This document shows positions 8,783 through 17,553 of a stretch of DNA of 64,000 bases, in pieces; position 1 is the first letter of the stretch; each line of letters starts with the position of its first letter. Below the pieces are notes generated by a model. The model searched no databases. It saw only the letters and a list, made by a program, of their open reading frames with translations, and had not been told where the DNA came from. Source of the DNA: Vogesella indigofera (lineage in GTDB: Bacteria > Pseudomonadota > Gammaproteobacteria > Burkholderiales > Chromobacteriaceae). A program made the position numbers and the translations under genes. The stretch spans positions 1 to 64,000 of the forward strand of contig NZ_JAQQLA010000009.1 of NCBI RefSeq assembly GCF_028548395.1, read 5' to 3'.

Positions 8783-9556
8783 TTAAAAAGTCAGTTGCAG
8801 GCCATCGTACGCCACCGCCACCCCCGGCGGACACTGCGCCGACAGGGCCTGGTATTCCAGCTGGTGCGTCATGTGGATCAGGAAGGTCTGCCTTGCGGCC
8901 AACCTTTGTGCCCAGTCCAGCGACGCCGCCAGATGCAGGTGCGAAGGGTACGGCTCCGGTCGCAGACAGTCGAGGAATAACGTGTCCAGCCCCTGCAGCA
9001 GCGGCAGGCTGGAGTCGGGAATGTCGGACAGGTCGGTCAGCCACGCCACATCGCCGATGCGCCAGCCCAGGCACGGCCAGCCGCCGTGCTGCAGCGGGAT
9101 CGGCGTCACCGTCACGCCGTTGATGGTCAACGGCGCCGTCACCAGCTCGGTGTGCAGCACCGGCTTGTCCCACACCGGCGACGGCGGCGCCAGCGCGTAA
9201 TCGAAGCGGCGGCGGATGTTGTCCAGCGTGAAGGCATTGCCGTACAGCGTGATCGGCCCCTTTTTCACGTAGCAAAAGGCGCGCAGGTCGTCGATGCCGT
9301 TGAGGTGATCGGCGTGCGGATGGGTGTAGAGCACGGCATCGACGCGGCTGATGCCCTCGCGCAGCGCCTGCTGGCGCAGGTCGGGGCCGGTGTCGATCAG
9401 CACGCCGGCGTCGCCGATGCGCACATAGGCGGAGCAACGGGTGCGCCGGTTGCGCGTATCCGTCGAGCTGCAGGTAGGGCAGCCGCAACCGATGGCCGGC
9501 GTGCCGCTGCTGGAGCCGCAACCGAGTACTGTCCACTGCAGCTTGCTCGTCACCAT
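8783..9556 (-). CDS. MBL-fold metallo-hydrolase (PhnP-like)
   Basis: Metallo-beta-lactamase-fold hydrolase of 257 residues. It shows the N-terminal GCGSSSGTP loop, a zinc-ribbon-like CGCPTC (24-29), and the di-metal motif HPHADH (79-84) followed by NGIDDLR. This combination is typical of the PhnP/phosphodiesterase-like branch, whose members cleave cyclic phosphodiesters or nucleic acid derivatives. The actual substrate here is unknown. The ATG at 9556 lies 4 nt from the tatD stop, indicating an operon. It contains an exact repeat copy at 8894-8906 read as RLAA. Confidence 0.88.
   Translation of the reverse strand: MVTSKLQWTVLGCGSSSGTPAIGCGCPTCSSTDTRNRRTRCSAYVRIGDAGVLIDTGPDLRQQALREGISRVDAVLYTHPHADHLNGIDDLRAFCYVKKGPITLYGNAFTLDNIRRRFDYALAPPSPVWDKPVLHTELVTAPLTINGVTVTPIPLQHGGWPCLGWRIGDVAWLTDLSDIPDSSLPLLQGLDTLFLDCLRPEPYPSHLHLAASLDWAQRLAARQTFLIHMTHQLEYQALSAQCPPGVAVAYDGLQLTF
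8894..8906 (-). repeat. exact copy of the 13-bp repeat inside the MBL gene
   Basis: Same orientation as the gene; read as (Q)RLAA(R). Confidence 0.8.
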
Positions 9557-9560
9557 GGTC

Positions 9561-10346
9561 TCAACCCTGCCCCGCGACGCGCTGCGCCTTGGCAAACAGG
9601 CGGAAGAAATTGTCGGTGGTGGCCTCCGCCACCGCCTCGAACGACAGGCCGCGCAGCTCGGCGATATGCTCTGCCACGTGCTTGACGAAGGCCGGCTCGT
9701 TGGTCTTGCCGCGGAACGGCACCGGCGCTAGGTACGGCGAGTCGGTTTCCACCAGCAAGCGCTCCAGCGGCACCTTCTGCGCCACCTCCTTCACCACCGC
9801 CGCGTTCTTGAAGGTGACGATGCCAGACAGCGAGATATAGAAGCCCAGATCCAGCGCGGCACGGGCGGTGTCCCAGTCTTCGGTGAAGCAGTGCATCACG
9901 CCGCCGGCCTGATCTGCACCGTGCTCGCGCATCATGCGCACGGTATCGGCGGCGGAGGAGCGGGTGTGGATCACCAGCGGCAGGCCGGTGCGACGCGCGG
10001 CGCGGATGTGCACCCCGAAGCGCTCGTGCTGCCACGCCAGATCGCCCTGACACCAGTGATAGTCGAGGCCGGTTTCGCCGATGCCGACCACCTTCGGGTG
10101 CGCCGCGTGCGCCACCAGCTCGTCCTCGCTGAACTCCTCCGCCTCCGGGTCGTCCGGGTGGATGCCGACGGTGGCGAACAGGTTGGCGTGCGCCTCGGCC
10201 AGTGCCAGCACCTCCGGATATTTCGGGCGGCTGACACCGATCACCAACGCGTGGCCGACACCGTTGCCGGCCATATTGGCCAATACTTCCGGCATGCGCG
10301 CGGCAAGGTCGGGGAAATTGATATGGCAGTGCGAATCGACCAGCAT
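9561..10346 (-). CDS. tatD: TatD-family metal-dependent hydrolase
   Basis: TIM-barrel DNase/hydrolase of 261 residues, the standard length. Metal ligands are visible as DSHCH (4-8), GIGETGLDYH (Glu near 94), IHTRSS and ETDSPYLAP (Asp near 205). Family members act as 3'-5' exonucleases in DNA repair or turnover. It normally follows mltG-tmk-holB-pilZ in this order of bacteria; here an AT-rich gene and a terminator hairpin intervene. It is followed by the MBL hydrolase. Confidence 0.93.
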   Translation of the reverse strand: MLVDSHCHINFPDLAARMPEVLANMAGNGVGHALVIGVSRPKYPEVLALAEAHANLFATVGIHPDDPEAEEFSEDELVAHAAHPKVVGIGETGLDYHWCQGDLAWQHERFGVHIRAARRTGLPLVIHTRSSAADTVRMMREHGADQAGGVMHCFTEDWDTARAALDLGFYISLSGIVTFKNAAVVKEVAQKVPLERLLVETDSPYLAPVPFRGKTNEPAFVKHVAEHIAELRGLSFEAVAEATTDNFFRLFAKAQRVAGQG

Positions 10347-10355
10347 GATGGGCTT

Positions 10356-10388
10356 CCAAAAAAATTGCGGCCAACGTTGGCCGCAACA
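10356..10388 (-). terminator. terminator from two overlapping AACGTTGGCCGCA repeats
   Basis: A perfect 20-bp palindrome (10366-10385) consists of two opposed variant repeats sharing the central AACGTT. On the minus strand it is followed by TTTTTTT, giving an intrinsic terminator for the 237-residue protein gene and separating it from tatD. Confidence 0.85.
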
Positions 10389-10470
10389 AATTGACAGCAG
10401 AAATTGTAGAAGATTGCCTACTGCTTGTGAACTTGCCTGCTCACAGCGAGCAGCTTTCCATTACTGCCGC

Positions 10471-11184
10471 TCAGAAAAAGGTGCTCTGGAGATTGCTACG
10501 CATCCTGACCAGCTCATCGCTCAGTTGCGGCAACGCCCTGCCTTCCGCCGGCATGACCCGATACAAGCGGAACTGGTTACTGCTCTTCGTTTCGTACAGT
10601 TCGGTAATGTACAGTTTTGTGCTGCCTTGGCTATCCGCCTGGAACAGCATATCGCCATAGGCATTTTCGACGGCGCTGTAAATATCGGAACGCTTAGACT
10701 CCAGTGCCGGGCTTGCTACCCGTACCGCGAGGCAAGACATGCGCTGATTTCTGGCTTCGAGAATATCCTGATAGACATAGTCTTCGCTTTTCTGGCACAC
10801 AGGGAGAATATTGGTCAGATACTCGGTGCGGACACGGCTGTAAAGGCTGATATCAAGCCGCATGAATTCATTCAGTCGCTCGGCATTGAATTTGCCGAGA
10901 TAAAGATAACCGGTTGCCACGCCCCGCCCGGAAATCGGCGAGCCGACTTCGTCGACCGTATCCAGATAATAACCACTATGCAGCACCTGCCAGGAACTGC
11001 CCAGCTCAAGCGGCTTGCTGCCCAGTGTCAACCGGCTCAGCTCGGTACCTTTCGGCAGAGCTTGCACGAACTTATTCCCTTGCTCCTTGGCCGAGTCAAA
11101 AAAACCGAAGTCGACACGGACTTCCGTTGCCTGCGCGCTCCCCATCAATGCCAACAGCGCCAGCGCGCTAATGAAGCGTTTCAT
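10471..11184 (-). CDS. secreted hypothetical protein, AT-rich
   Basis: A 237-residue protein with a clear Sec signal peptide (MKRFISALALLALMGSAQA, cleavage about 19/20), hence periplasmic or exported. I do not recognise a family. Two cysteines (in ILPVCQ and MSCLAV) could form a disulfide. Base composition is visibly lower in GC than all neighbours and the upstream 160 bp are AT-rich. The gene interrupts the usual pilZ-tatD adjacency and has its own terminator, so I infer a lineage-specific insertion by horizontal transfer. A GGGGAAA site lies just before the ATG. Confidence 0.75.
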   Translation of the reverse strand: MKRFISALALLALMGSAQATEVRVDFGFFDSAKEQGNKFVQALPKGTELSRLTLGSKPLELGSSWQVLHSGYYLDTVDEVGSPISGRGVATGYLYLGKFNAERLNEFMRLDISLYSRVRTEYLTNILPVCQKSEDYVYQDILEARNQRMSCLAVRVASPALESKRSDIYSAVENAYGDMLFQADSQGSTKLYITELYETKSSNQFRLYRVMPAEGRALPQLSDELVRMRSNLQSTFF

Positions 11185-11350
11185 TTTTTCCCCTTTCCGG
11201 CCTTGTGTACCGGTTCATCCCGCATGATCAATATTCAGCCTGTTTTTCTGTTGCCATTGTCTTGCCACAGAAAAAAACCAAAATGAATATTATTTCAAAA
11301 AGGAGAAAAACAAAACAACTTAAACCAAAAGCATAAATCGTAAGAAAAAA

Positions 11351-11722
11351 TCACATGGTATGCGTCGGCCGCGTCGAGTTCAGCGCGCCGCCGAGCAGGC
11401 TCTCGATCTTCAGCCGCGCCTGCTTGCAGGTTTCGTCGGCGGCGAATTCGATGCCGATGCCCTGGTTGCGGTTGTTGTTGGCGCCGGCGGGGGTGAGCCA
11501 CGCCACCTTGCCGGGGATCGCCAGCTTCTGGGTGTCGTCCAGCAGCGTCAGCAGCAGGAACACCTCGTCGCCGAGGTTGTAGTCGCGGTTGGTCGGTACG
11601 AAGATGCCGCCGTTGCGCAGGAAAGGCATATAGGCCGCGTACAGCGCGCTACGTTCCTTGATCGACAGCGACAGCACGCCGGGGCGGCTGGCATCGGGCT
11701 TGATCTCGACTGCGTTATCCAT
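11351..11722 (-). CDS. pilZ: PilZ domain protein
   Basis: A 123-residue single-domain PilZ protein with the family segments LSLSIKERSALYAAYMPFLRNGGIFVPT and GKVAWLTP and a C-terminal GIGIEF strand. The canonical c-di-GMP motif RxxxR is not evident, as in the type IV pilus assembly protein PilZ of Pseudomonas and Neisseria, which acts through partner proteins. It lies 12 nt after holB, the standard operon position. A type IV pilus system would be needed for sequence-specific DNA uptake. Confidence 0.9.
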   Translation of the reverse strand: MDNAVEIKPDASRPGVLSLSIKERSALYAAYMPFLRNGGIFVPTNRDYNLGDEVFLLLTLLDDTQKLAIPGKVAWLTPAGANNNRNQGIGIEFAADETCKQARLKIESLLGGALNSTRPTHTM

Positions 11723-11734
11723 GCTGGTCCTGTG

Positions 11735-12742
11735 TCAGGTGGGCTTGCCGGCAAAGGCTTTCAGGTAGTTCATCAACAGGGCTTCCAGTTGTAGCCTTGT
11801 CACCAGGGTGTGCTGGCCGTACGGCGCCAGCGCGGTCAGTTCGCGCTGGCAATCCATTAAAGCATGGATATTCAGCCGTGGCAGCAGGCGCTGCATCGCC
11901 GCCTGCTGCGCCGGGAAGTAGCGCACCGCGCCGCCCAGCCGCAAGGCGGCCAGGTCGTGCAGCCATTTGCCCAGCCAGCGCAGCGGCAGCTCCAGCGCCA
12001 CTTTCTGCTTGTCGACGGCATCGGCGAGGCTCAGCACGCTGCCCATGCTGCACTCGGTCAGCCCGGACACGAACTGCTTGCGCAGCGCCGCCTCCGCCGC
12101 GTCGTGCTCGAACAGCGGCATGCCGCCGTGAAACGCCAGCTCGGCCTCGGCGTCCTCGACGCCCTGCTCGTTCACCCACGCCAGTGCCTGTGCCGCCGAC
12201 GGCAGGCTGAGCGGGAACTGGCGGCAGCGGCTCTTGATGGTCGGCAGCAGCCGCTGCGGCGCATCGGACACCAGCAGGAACACCACCTCGGCCGGCGGTT
12301 CTTCCAGCACTTTCAGCAGCGCGTTGGCGGCGGCCGGGTTCAGTGCTTCCGCCGGTTCCACGATCACCACCCGCCGTCCGCCGCGGTGGGCGCTGAGGTG
12401 GGCGAATTCGATCACGTTGCGCACGCCGTCGATCTTGATCACCGGCAGCTTGCGTTTCGGCGCCTTGGCTTCCTTACCCTCTTCCGCCTCCTCGTCGTCG
12501 CCGTGCGGCGTCAGCACGCGCAGGTCGGGATGGTTGCCGGCGGCAAACCAGTGGCAGGCCTGGCACTGACCGCAGGCGTGATGGTCGGCCTGCGGCGCCT
12601 CGCACAGCAGCGAGCGCGCCACTTCCTGTGCGAACTCGCGCTTGCCGATGCCGGCCGGGCCGCTGAGCAGCCAGGCGTTGGGCAGGCGCTCGAAGTTGGC
12701 GGCCAACCTTTGCCAGTCGCCGGCTTGCCACGGGTAACGCAT
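11735..12742 (-). CDS. holB: DNA polymerase III delta' subunit
   Basis: Clamp-loader subunit of 335 residues. AAA+ features are a P-loop GPAGIGKR (28-35), the zinc-binding Cys set (C47, C57, C60, C63) and the sensor-1-like SRC in TIKSRCRQFPL. An acidic/basic insertion (DDEEAEEGKEAKAPKRK) interrupts the ATPase domain at about 85-100. The start overlaps the tmk stop, giving translational coupling. A degenerate repeat copy lies at 12698-12710. Confidence 0.95.
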   Translation of the reverse strand: MRYPWQAGDWQRLAANFERLPNAWLLSGPAGIGKREFAQEVARSLLCEAPQADHHACGQCQACHWFAAGNHPDLRVLTPHGDDEEAEEGKEAKAPKRKLPVIKIDGVRNVIEFAHLSAHRGGRRVVIVEPAEALNPAAANALLKVLEEPPAEVVFLLVSDAPQRLLPTIKSRCRQFPLSLPSAAQALAWVNEQGVEDAEAELAFHGGMPLFEHDAAEAALRKQFVSGLTECSMGSVLSLADAVDKQKVALELPLRWLGKWLHDLAALRLGGAVRYFPAQQAAMQRLLPRLNIHALMDCQRELTALAPYGQHTLVTRLQLEALLMNYLKAFAGKPT

Positions 12743-13368
12743 CAGGCTTGTGCTTTCAGCATGGAGAGACGGCCGGCCAGCTGCTGCTGGATGTCGGCGA
12801 TGTCACCGGTGGCGTCGACCACGAAGAAACGCTGCGGATAGGCGGCGGCGCGGGCAAGGTAGCTGTCGCGCACGCGCTGGTGGAAGTCCTCGCGCTCGCG
12901 CTCGAAACGGTCCGGCAGCCGCGTCTGGCTCAGGCGCTGCTGCGATACCTGCAACGGCACGTCGAGCAGAATGGTCAGGTCCGGCTGCAGGCCCTGCTGC
13001 ACCCACTCTTCCAGCTGCGCGATGCGCTTGGCCGGCACGCCGCGGCCACCACCCTGGTAGGCGAAGGTGGCATCGGTAAAGCGGTCACTGACTACCCAGC
13101 GTCCCATGGCCAGCGCCGGGCGGATCACCGACGACAGCAGCTCCTGGCGACTGGCGAACATCAGCAACGTCTCGGTATCCAGCGTGGCCTCGGTGTCAAC
13201 GTCGAGCAGCAGCTCGCGCAGCTTCTCGCCCAGCGGCGTGCCGCCCGGCTCGCGGGTGAACACGGTGTCAACGTTGGCCGCAGCCAGCCAGTTGCGGATG
13301 AAGGTCAAATGCGTGGTCTTGCCGGCACCGTCGAGTCCCTCCAGCGTAATGAAGCGCGCTCTGGACAT
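12742..13368 (-). CDS. tmk: thymidylate kinase
   Basis: Phosphorylates dTMP to dTDP. The product is about 208 residues, with P-loop GLDGAGKTTH, the DR-containing motif SDRFTDATFAYQGGGRG and LID region RFEREREDFHQRVR. There are two adjacent ATGs (13371 and 13368) behind an AAGG site; the first forms a TGATG overlap with the mltG stop. A variant repeat copy at 13270-13282 is read as AANVD. Confidence 0.95.
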   Translation of the reverse strand: MSRARFITLEGLDGAGKTTHLTFIRNWLAAANVDTVFTREPGGTPLGEKLRELLLDVDTEATLDTETLLMFASRQELLSSVIRPALAMGRWVVSDRFTDATFAYQGGGRGVPAKRIAQLEEWVQQGLQPDLTILLDVPLQVSQQRLSQTRLPDRFEREREDFHQRVRDSYLARAAAYPQRFFVVDATGDIADIQQQLAGRLSMLKAQA

Positions 13369-13370
13369 CA

Positions 13371-14360
13371 TCAACCTTTCTTCAGGATGTATTGGCGGAC
13401 GGCTTCGTTGTGCTCGTCCAGTGTTTCGGAGAATTGGGTGGTGCCGTCACCGCGCGACACGAAGTACAGCGCGCGGCTGGGTGCCGGGTGCGCGGCGGCG
13501 TCCAGTGCCGCGCGGCTGACCAGCGCAATCGGCGTCGGCGTCAGCCCGGCGCGGGTATAGGTGTTGTACGGCGTGTCGCGGCGCAGCGCGTCCTTGCCGA
13601 TGCGGCCGCGATAGCGCTCGCCCATGCCGTAGATCACCGCCGGATCGGTCTGTAGCCGCATGCCGATACGCAGGCGGTTGACGAACACGCTGGCCACCAT
13701 GCTGCGGTCTTCCTCGCGCGCGGTTTCCTTCTCGATCAGGCTGGCCATGATCAGCAGCTGGTACGGGGTCTGGTACGGCAGGTCGGCGGCGCGCGACTCC
13801 CACACCGTCTGCAGCTGCTGCATCAGCGTCTGGTTGGCTCGGCGCAGCAGCTCCACGTCGCTGCTGCCCGGCAGGTAGTAGTAGGTACTGGGGAAGAACA
13901 GGCCTTCGACACTGCCCTCGGTCATGCCCAGCTCGGCCAGCAGCCGCTGCTCGCTCCAGGTAGCGCTGTCCTGGCGCAGGTCTTCCTCGTCACGCAGTGC
14001 CGCGCGGAACTGGCGGAAGGTCCAGCCCTCGATGATGGTGACGCTGGCCTGGTCCGGGTGGCCGTCGTTGAAGCGCGACAGGTACTGCCACAGCGCGGTG
14101 GCACCGGAGAACTGGTACAGCCCGGCCTTGAGCTTGCGGTCGCTGCCCATCATGCGCGAGATCGCCACCATCACCCAGCGGTTGCGGATGGCGCCATCCT
14201 CTTCCAGCGTGCGCGCCAGCTGGCCCATGGTGCGGTTGGGGGCGACGCTGACGGTGTAGGGCGAGCCGGGCGGGGTCACCGGGACGGCAACCACCCAGGC
14301 CAGCCACAGGGCAAACAGCAGCGCGAACGCGGCAAGGATACGGCCTATCAATCGGTGCAT
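13371..14360 (-). CDS. mltG: endolytic murein transglycosylase MltG
   Basis: Membrane-anchored lytic transglycosylase that releases nascent glycan strands. The 329-residue product has a single N-terminal membrane anchor (about 8-27), a LysM-like region, and the YceG catalytic core with ASLIEKETA (catalytic Glu about 210) followed by SVFVNRLRIGMRLQTDPAVIYG. It is the first gene of the mltG-tmk-holB-pilZ operon. Three tandem terminator-like repeats lie upstream. Confidence 0.94.
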   Translation of the reverse strand: MHRLIGRILAAFALLFALWLAWVVAVPVTPPGSPYTVSVAPNRTMGQLARTLEEDGAIRNRWVMVAISRMMGSDRKLKAGLYQFSGATALWQYLSRFNDGHPDQASVTIIEGWTFRQFRAALRDEEDLRQDSATWSEQRLLAELGMTEGSVEGLFFPSTYYYLPGSSDVELLRRANQTLMQQLQTVWESRAADLPYQTPYQLLIMASLIEKETAREEDRSMVASVFVNRLRIGMRLQTDPAVIYGMGERYRGRIGKDALRRDTPYNTYTRAGLTPTPIALVSRAALDAAAHPAPSRALYFVSRGDGTTQFSETLDEHNEAVRQYILKKG

Positions 14361-14380
14361 ACGGACTTCATCAACTTAGG

Positions 14381-14449
14381 TAAAAAGAGGCGCTGGCGCC
14401 GGGTAAAAAGGCGCGCTGGCGCCGGGAAAAAAGGGACGCTGGCGCCGAA
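14381..14449 (-). repeat. three tandem 23-bp terminator-like repeats
   Basis: Units at 14381-14403, 14404-14426 and 14427-14449 each contain a run of A followed by GCTGGCGCCG. On the minus strand each reads GGCGCCAGC, GC-rich bases, then a T-run, so each could form a short terminator stem. They lie between the 185-residue protein gene and mltG. Units differ at only a few positions. Confidence 0.75.
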
Positions 14450-14503
14450 CGCGCGATGATACCACGCACGCCGGCCGCCTTCCGCGCCAAAGCGGCGCGC
14501 CGT

Positions 14504-15061
14504 TCAAGCCTGCGGCGACAGCACCACACCGTAGCGCTGCGATACGTCGGCGGCGGCCAGCGGCCGCAGCGGCAGGCTGCCCTCGGCCAGGCACAACTGC
14601 AGCGCCAGCGTGCCCTGCTGCCACGCCGTCCAGTCGGCCGCCGTCGGCAGCTGGCCATCGGCGCTGCGCAGCATCACCTCGCTCAGCGCCAGCAGCTCGC
14701 GGTCGTCCACCACCGCCAGCTCGCCGCCGGCCTCGACAAACAGCCGCCCGCCCTCGTCCAGCAGCGCCAGCCGCGGCGTGCCGGGGTCGATATCCGGCAG
14801 CCAGTGCCAGCCGGCCTCACCGCGCCGCACCACATAGGGCGCGGCATCGAGCGCGACGTAGACCTTTTGCGGGCCGTTCTGCACGTAGTAGCGGCCGTCG
14901 CCGTCGCGCGCGTAGTTGCGGCGGAAGAAATCCACGATCGCGGCCTGGTTCAGCCGCTCCTCGCGCAGCCACCACTGGCCGCGCGCATCCAGCCGCAGCC
15001 AGCCGAACACCGCCGGCACGTTCGGCCACTTGGCGATAGCCGCCAATACCATTGCATCCAT
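14504..15061 (-). CDS. conserved hypothetical protein (DUF2946-like assignment uncertain)
   Basis: A 185-residue cytoplasmic protein rich in Trp and aromatic residues: VPAVFGWLRLDARGQWWLREE at the N-terminus, then DFFRRNYARDGDGRYYVQNGPQKVYVALDAAPYVVRR. I recall similar DUF2946-type proteins in betaproteobacteria, but I am not sure of the family. There is no signal peptide or membrane segment. It starts 14 nt after the permease stop and is probably cotranscribed with the ABC exporter genes. The tandem terminator repeats follow it. Confidence 0.75.
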   Translation of the reverse strand: MDAMVLAAIAKWPNVPAVFGWLRLDARGQWWLREERLNQAAIVDFFRRNYARDGDGRYYVQNGPQKVYVALDAAPYVVRRGEAGWHWLPDIDPGTPRLALLDEGGRLFVEAGGELAVVDDRELLALSEVMLRSADGQLPTAADWTAWQQGTLALQLCLAEGSLPLRPLAAADVSQRYGVVLSPQA

Positions 15062-15075
15062 TTTTTCGCTCCTGC

Positions 15076-17553
15076 TCAGCTGTTGCGCAGTATGTCGGTG
15101 GGCGGGGTGCGCGTGATTTTACGCAGCAGCGGCCAGCCGGCAAGGCCGACCACCGCGCCGCCGCACAGCGCGCCCAGCAGCGGCAGCCACAGGTTCGGCG
15201 CCAGCGGCAGGTTGAACAGCTGCACCGCCACCAGGCTACCGATCGCCATCGCGCCGATGCCGGCCAAGAGCCCGGTCAGGCCGCCCAGCCACGCCAGTTC
15301 GGCCAGGATCACCGCGCGCACCTGCTGTCGCGAGGCACCCAGCGCGCGCAGCAGCGCGACATCGAACTGCCGCTCGTCGCGGGTGGCGGCCAGCGCCGCC
15401 CACAGCACCAGCACCCCGGCGGCCAGCGCCAGGCTGAACATGGTTTCCACCGCCAGCGCCAGCCGCTCGATCACCGCCTTCACCTCGCGCACGATGACGC
15501 TGATGTCGATCACGGTGACATTGGGCAGCGCCGCCACCAGCCGGTTGTTGAAGTCCTTGTCCGGCGCGCGGTAGCTGGTGATGTAGCTGGCGCTCTCGCC
15601 GCCCATCCAGCCGGCCGGCGCGATGACGAAGAAATTGGGCTGGAAGCTGTCCCACGCCACCTTGCGCAGGCTGGTCACCGGCGCCTGCCAGCGGGTGCCG
15701 GCGATGTCGAACACCAGCACGTCGCCCATGCGAATGCCCAGCGTTTCGGCCAGCCCCTGCTCCACCGAGAACGCCGGCTGCGTGCTGTCCGCCGGCCACC
15801 ACTGCCCGGCGCTGAAGCCGTTGCCCGGCGGCGGCGCGGCGCGCCACGACAGGTTGAACTCGCGCTCGGCCAGCCGCTGCGCGCGTTCGTCCTCATAGTC
15901 GCTACCCTTCACCGCACGCTCGTTGATCGCCAGCAGTCGCGCCCGCGTCATCGGCGCCGCCTGCGGCGCGCTGCGGCCAACCCTGGCGAACAGCGTGTTC
16001 AGCGTCGCCTGCTGCGGTGCCTGCAGATTGATCAGGAACGAGTCCGGCGCATCGGCTGGCAGCGACTTCTGCCAGGCGCCGATCAGGTCGTCGCGCACCA
16101 CGGTCAGCGTCAGCAGCGCCATCAGGCTCACCGACAGCGCCGCGATCTGGATCACCGCCAGCCACGGCCGCCGCGCAAGGTTGGCCGCACCGTGGCGCCA
16201 GCCGACGGCACCGGACAGCGGCACGCGGCGCAGCAGGCGCACCACGCCCCAGGCTAGCAGGCCGACCGCCAGCAGGAAGCCGGCCAGCCCGCCCAGCAAC
16301 CACAGCGCCAGCGTGCTGTCGCCGACCTGCCACGCCGCCAGCCCGAGCAGTGCGACAATGGCCAGCAGCGGCGCCAGCAGCGAACGGCTGGAGGTCGGCA
16401 TGTCGGCACGCAACACCGCCACCGCCGGAATGCGGCGCAGCGCCAACAGCGGCGGCAGCGCAAAACCGGCCAGCAGGATCAGCGCCGACAGCGGCCCGCT
16501 CAGCCAGGCGGTGAGTGCCGGCGCCGGCAGCCCCGCGCCCAGCCACTGCTGCGCCAGCAGCAGCAAGCCGGCCTGCACGCCATAGCCGGCGACGGTGCCG
16601 AGCACGCCGGCCACCAGTGACAGCCACAGGAACAGGCTGCCCCACACCAGCGCCACCTCGCCACCGGTCTGCCCCAGCGCGCGCATCACCGCCACGCTCT
16701 GCCAGTGCCGCGCCAGATAGCGGCGCACCGCCAGCGCCACCGCCGCCGCCGACAGCAGCACCGACAGCAGCGCGGTCAGGCCGAGAAAGCGCCGTGCCCG
16801 TTCCAGCGCCGATTTCACCTCCGGCCGCGCCTCCTCGACATCCTCCAGCCGCGTGCGGCGGTCCAGCTGCGGCGCCAGCCACTGCCGGTAGCCGGCCACG
16901 CTGGCGGCATCGCCGGCCACCATCAGCCGGTAGCGCACGCGGCTGCCGTCCTGGACCAGCCCGGTGGCGGCCAGATCGGCGTGGTTGAACAGCGCCCGCG
17001 GAATGAAGTTGTACAGGTCCATCGCGCCGTCCGGCTCGCGCAGCACTTCCGCGCTCAGGCGCAAACTGACGTTGCCGAGGCGCACGCTGTCGCCCAGGCG
17101 CAGGCCCAGCTTCTGCAGCAGCCGGGTATCGGCCCACAGCTCGCCCGGCGCCGGCGCCAGCCGGCCCTCTTTCAGCCCCTGCGGCGTGCGCAGCTGCACC
17201 TCGCCGCGCAGCGGGTAGCCGGCGGTGACCGCCTTCAGCGTCGCCAGCACCGCCTGCTCGCGGGCGAACACCATCGACGGGAAGGTGGCCGCCTCCGCCT
17301 GCTGCAGGCCACGCTGCGCCGCCTGCTGCCGCCACGCGTCCGGCGGCGGCCGGTTGCCGTTGGACACCAGATCGGCGGCCAGCAGCTGGCTGGCCTGCCG
17401 CGTCAGCGCCTGCTCGATGCGGTCGGAAAAGAAGGCGACACTGCTCATCGCCGTCACCGCCACCAGCAGCGCCAGCAGCAGCACCGTCAGCTCGCCGGCG
17501 CGCAGCTCGCGCCGCAACAGGCGCCAGCCCATCTGCAGCGACAGCCGGCTCAT
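15076..17553 (-). CDS. ybbP: FtsX-like ABC transporter permease (YbbP family)
   Basis: An 825-residue inner-membrane permease with one N-terminal and many C-terminal membrane segments arranged as two FtsX-type four-helix units, plus large periplasmic domains. With YbbA it forms a MacB-type mechanotransmission complex thought to act on lipids or hydrophobic compounds. The start overlaps the stop of ybbA by 4 nt. It carries an exact repeat (16177-16189, read AANLARR) and a variant (15972-15984). Confidence 0.9.
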   Translation of the reverse strand: MSRLSLQMGWRLLRRELRAGELTVLLLALLVAVTAMSSVAFFSDRIEQALTRQASQLLAADLVSNGNRPPPDAWRQQAAQRGLQQAEAATFPSMVFAREQAVLATLKAVTAGYPLRGEVQLRTPQGLKEGRLAPAPGELWADTRLLQKLGLRLGDSVRLGNVSLRLSAEVLREPDGAMDLYNFIPRALFNHADLAATGLVQDGSRVRYRLMVAGDAASVAGYRQWLAPQLDRRTRLEDVEEARPEVKSALERARRFLGLTALLSVLLSAAAVALAVRRYLARHWQSVAVMRALGQTGGEVALVWGSLFLWLSLVAGVLGTVAGYGVQAGLLLLAQQWLGAGLPAPALTAWLSGPLSALILLAGFALPPLLALRRIPAVAVLRADMPTSSRSLLAPLLAIVALLGLAAWQVGDSTLALWLLGGLAGFLLAVGLLAWGVVRLLRRVPLSGAVGWRHGAANLARRPWLAVIQIAALSVSLMALLTLTVVRDDLIGAWQKSLPADAPDSFLINLQAPQQATLNTLFARVGRSAPQAAPMTRARLLAINERAVKGSDYEDERAQRLAEREFNLSWRAAPPPGNGFSAGQWWPADSTQPAFSVEQGLAETLGIRMGDVLVFDIAGTRWQAPVTSLRKVAWDSFQPNFFVIAPAGWMGGESASYITSYRAPDKDFNNRLVAALPNVTVIDISVIVREVKAVIERLALAVETMFSLALAAGVLVLWAALAATRDERQFDVALLRALGASRQQVRAVILAELAWLGGLTGLLAGIGAMAIGSLVAVQLFNLPLAPNLWLPLLGALCGGAVVGLAGWPLLRKITRTPPTDILRNS
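16177..16189 (+). repeat. exact copy of the 13-bp repeat inside ybbP
   Basis: Opposite in orientation to the gene; the coding strand reads AANL. Confidence 0.8.

Noticed and set aside
14381..14449. CRISPR array
   Set aside because: The 23-bp units abut with no spacers, number only three and contain T-runs; they look like tandem terminators.
15052..16257. 401-residue Gln/Arg/His-rich frame opposite the YbbP-like permease
   Set aside because: Antisense shadow frame in a very GC-rich gene; no initiation site or recognisable domain.
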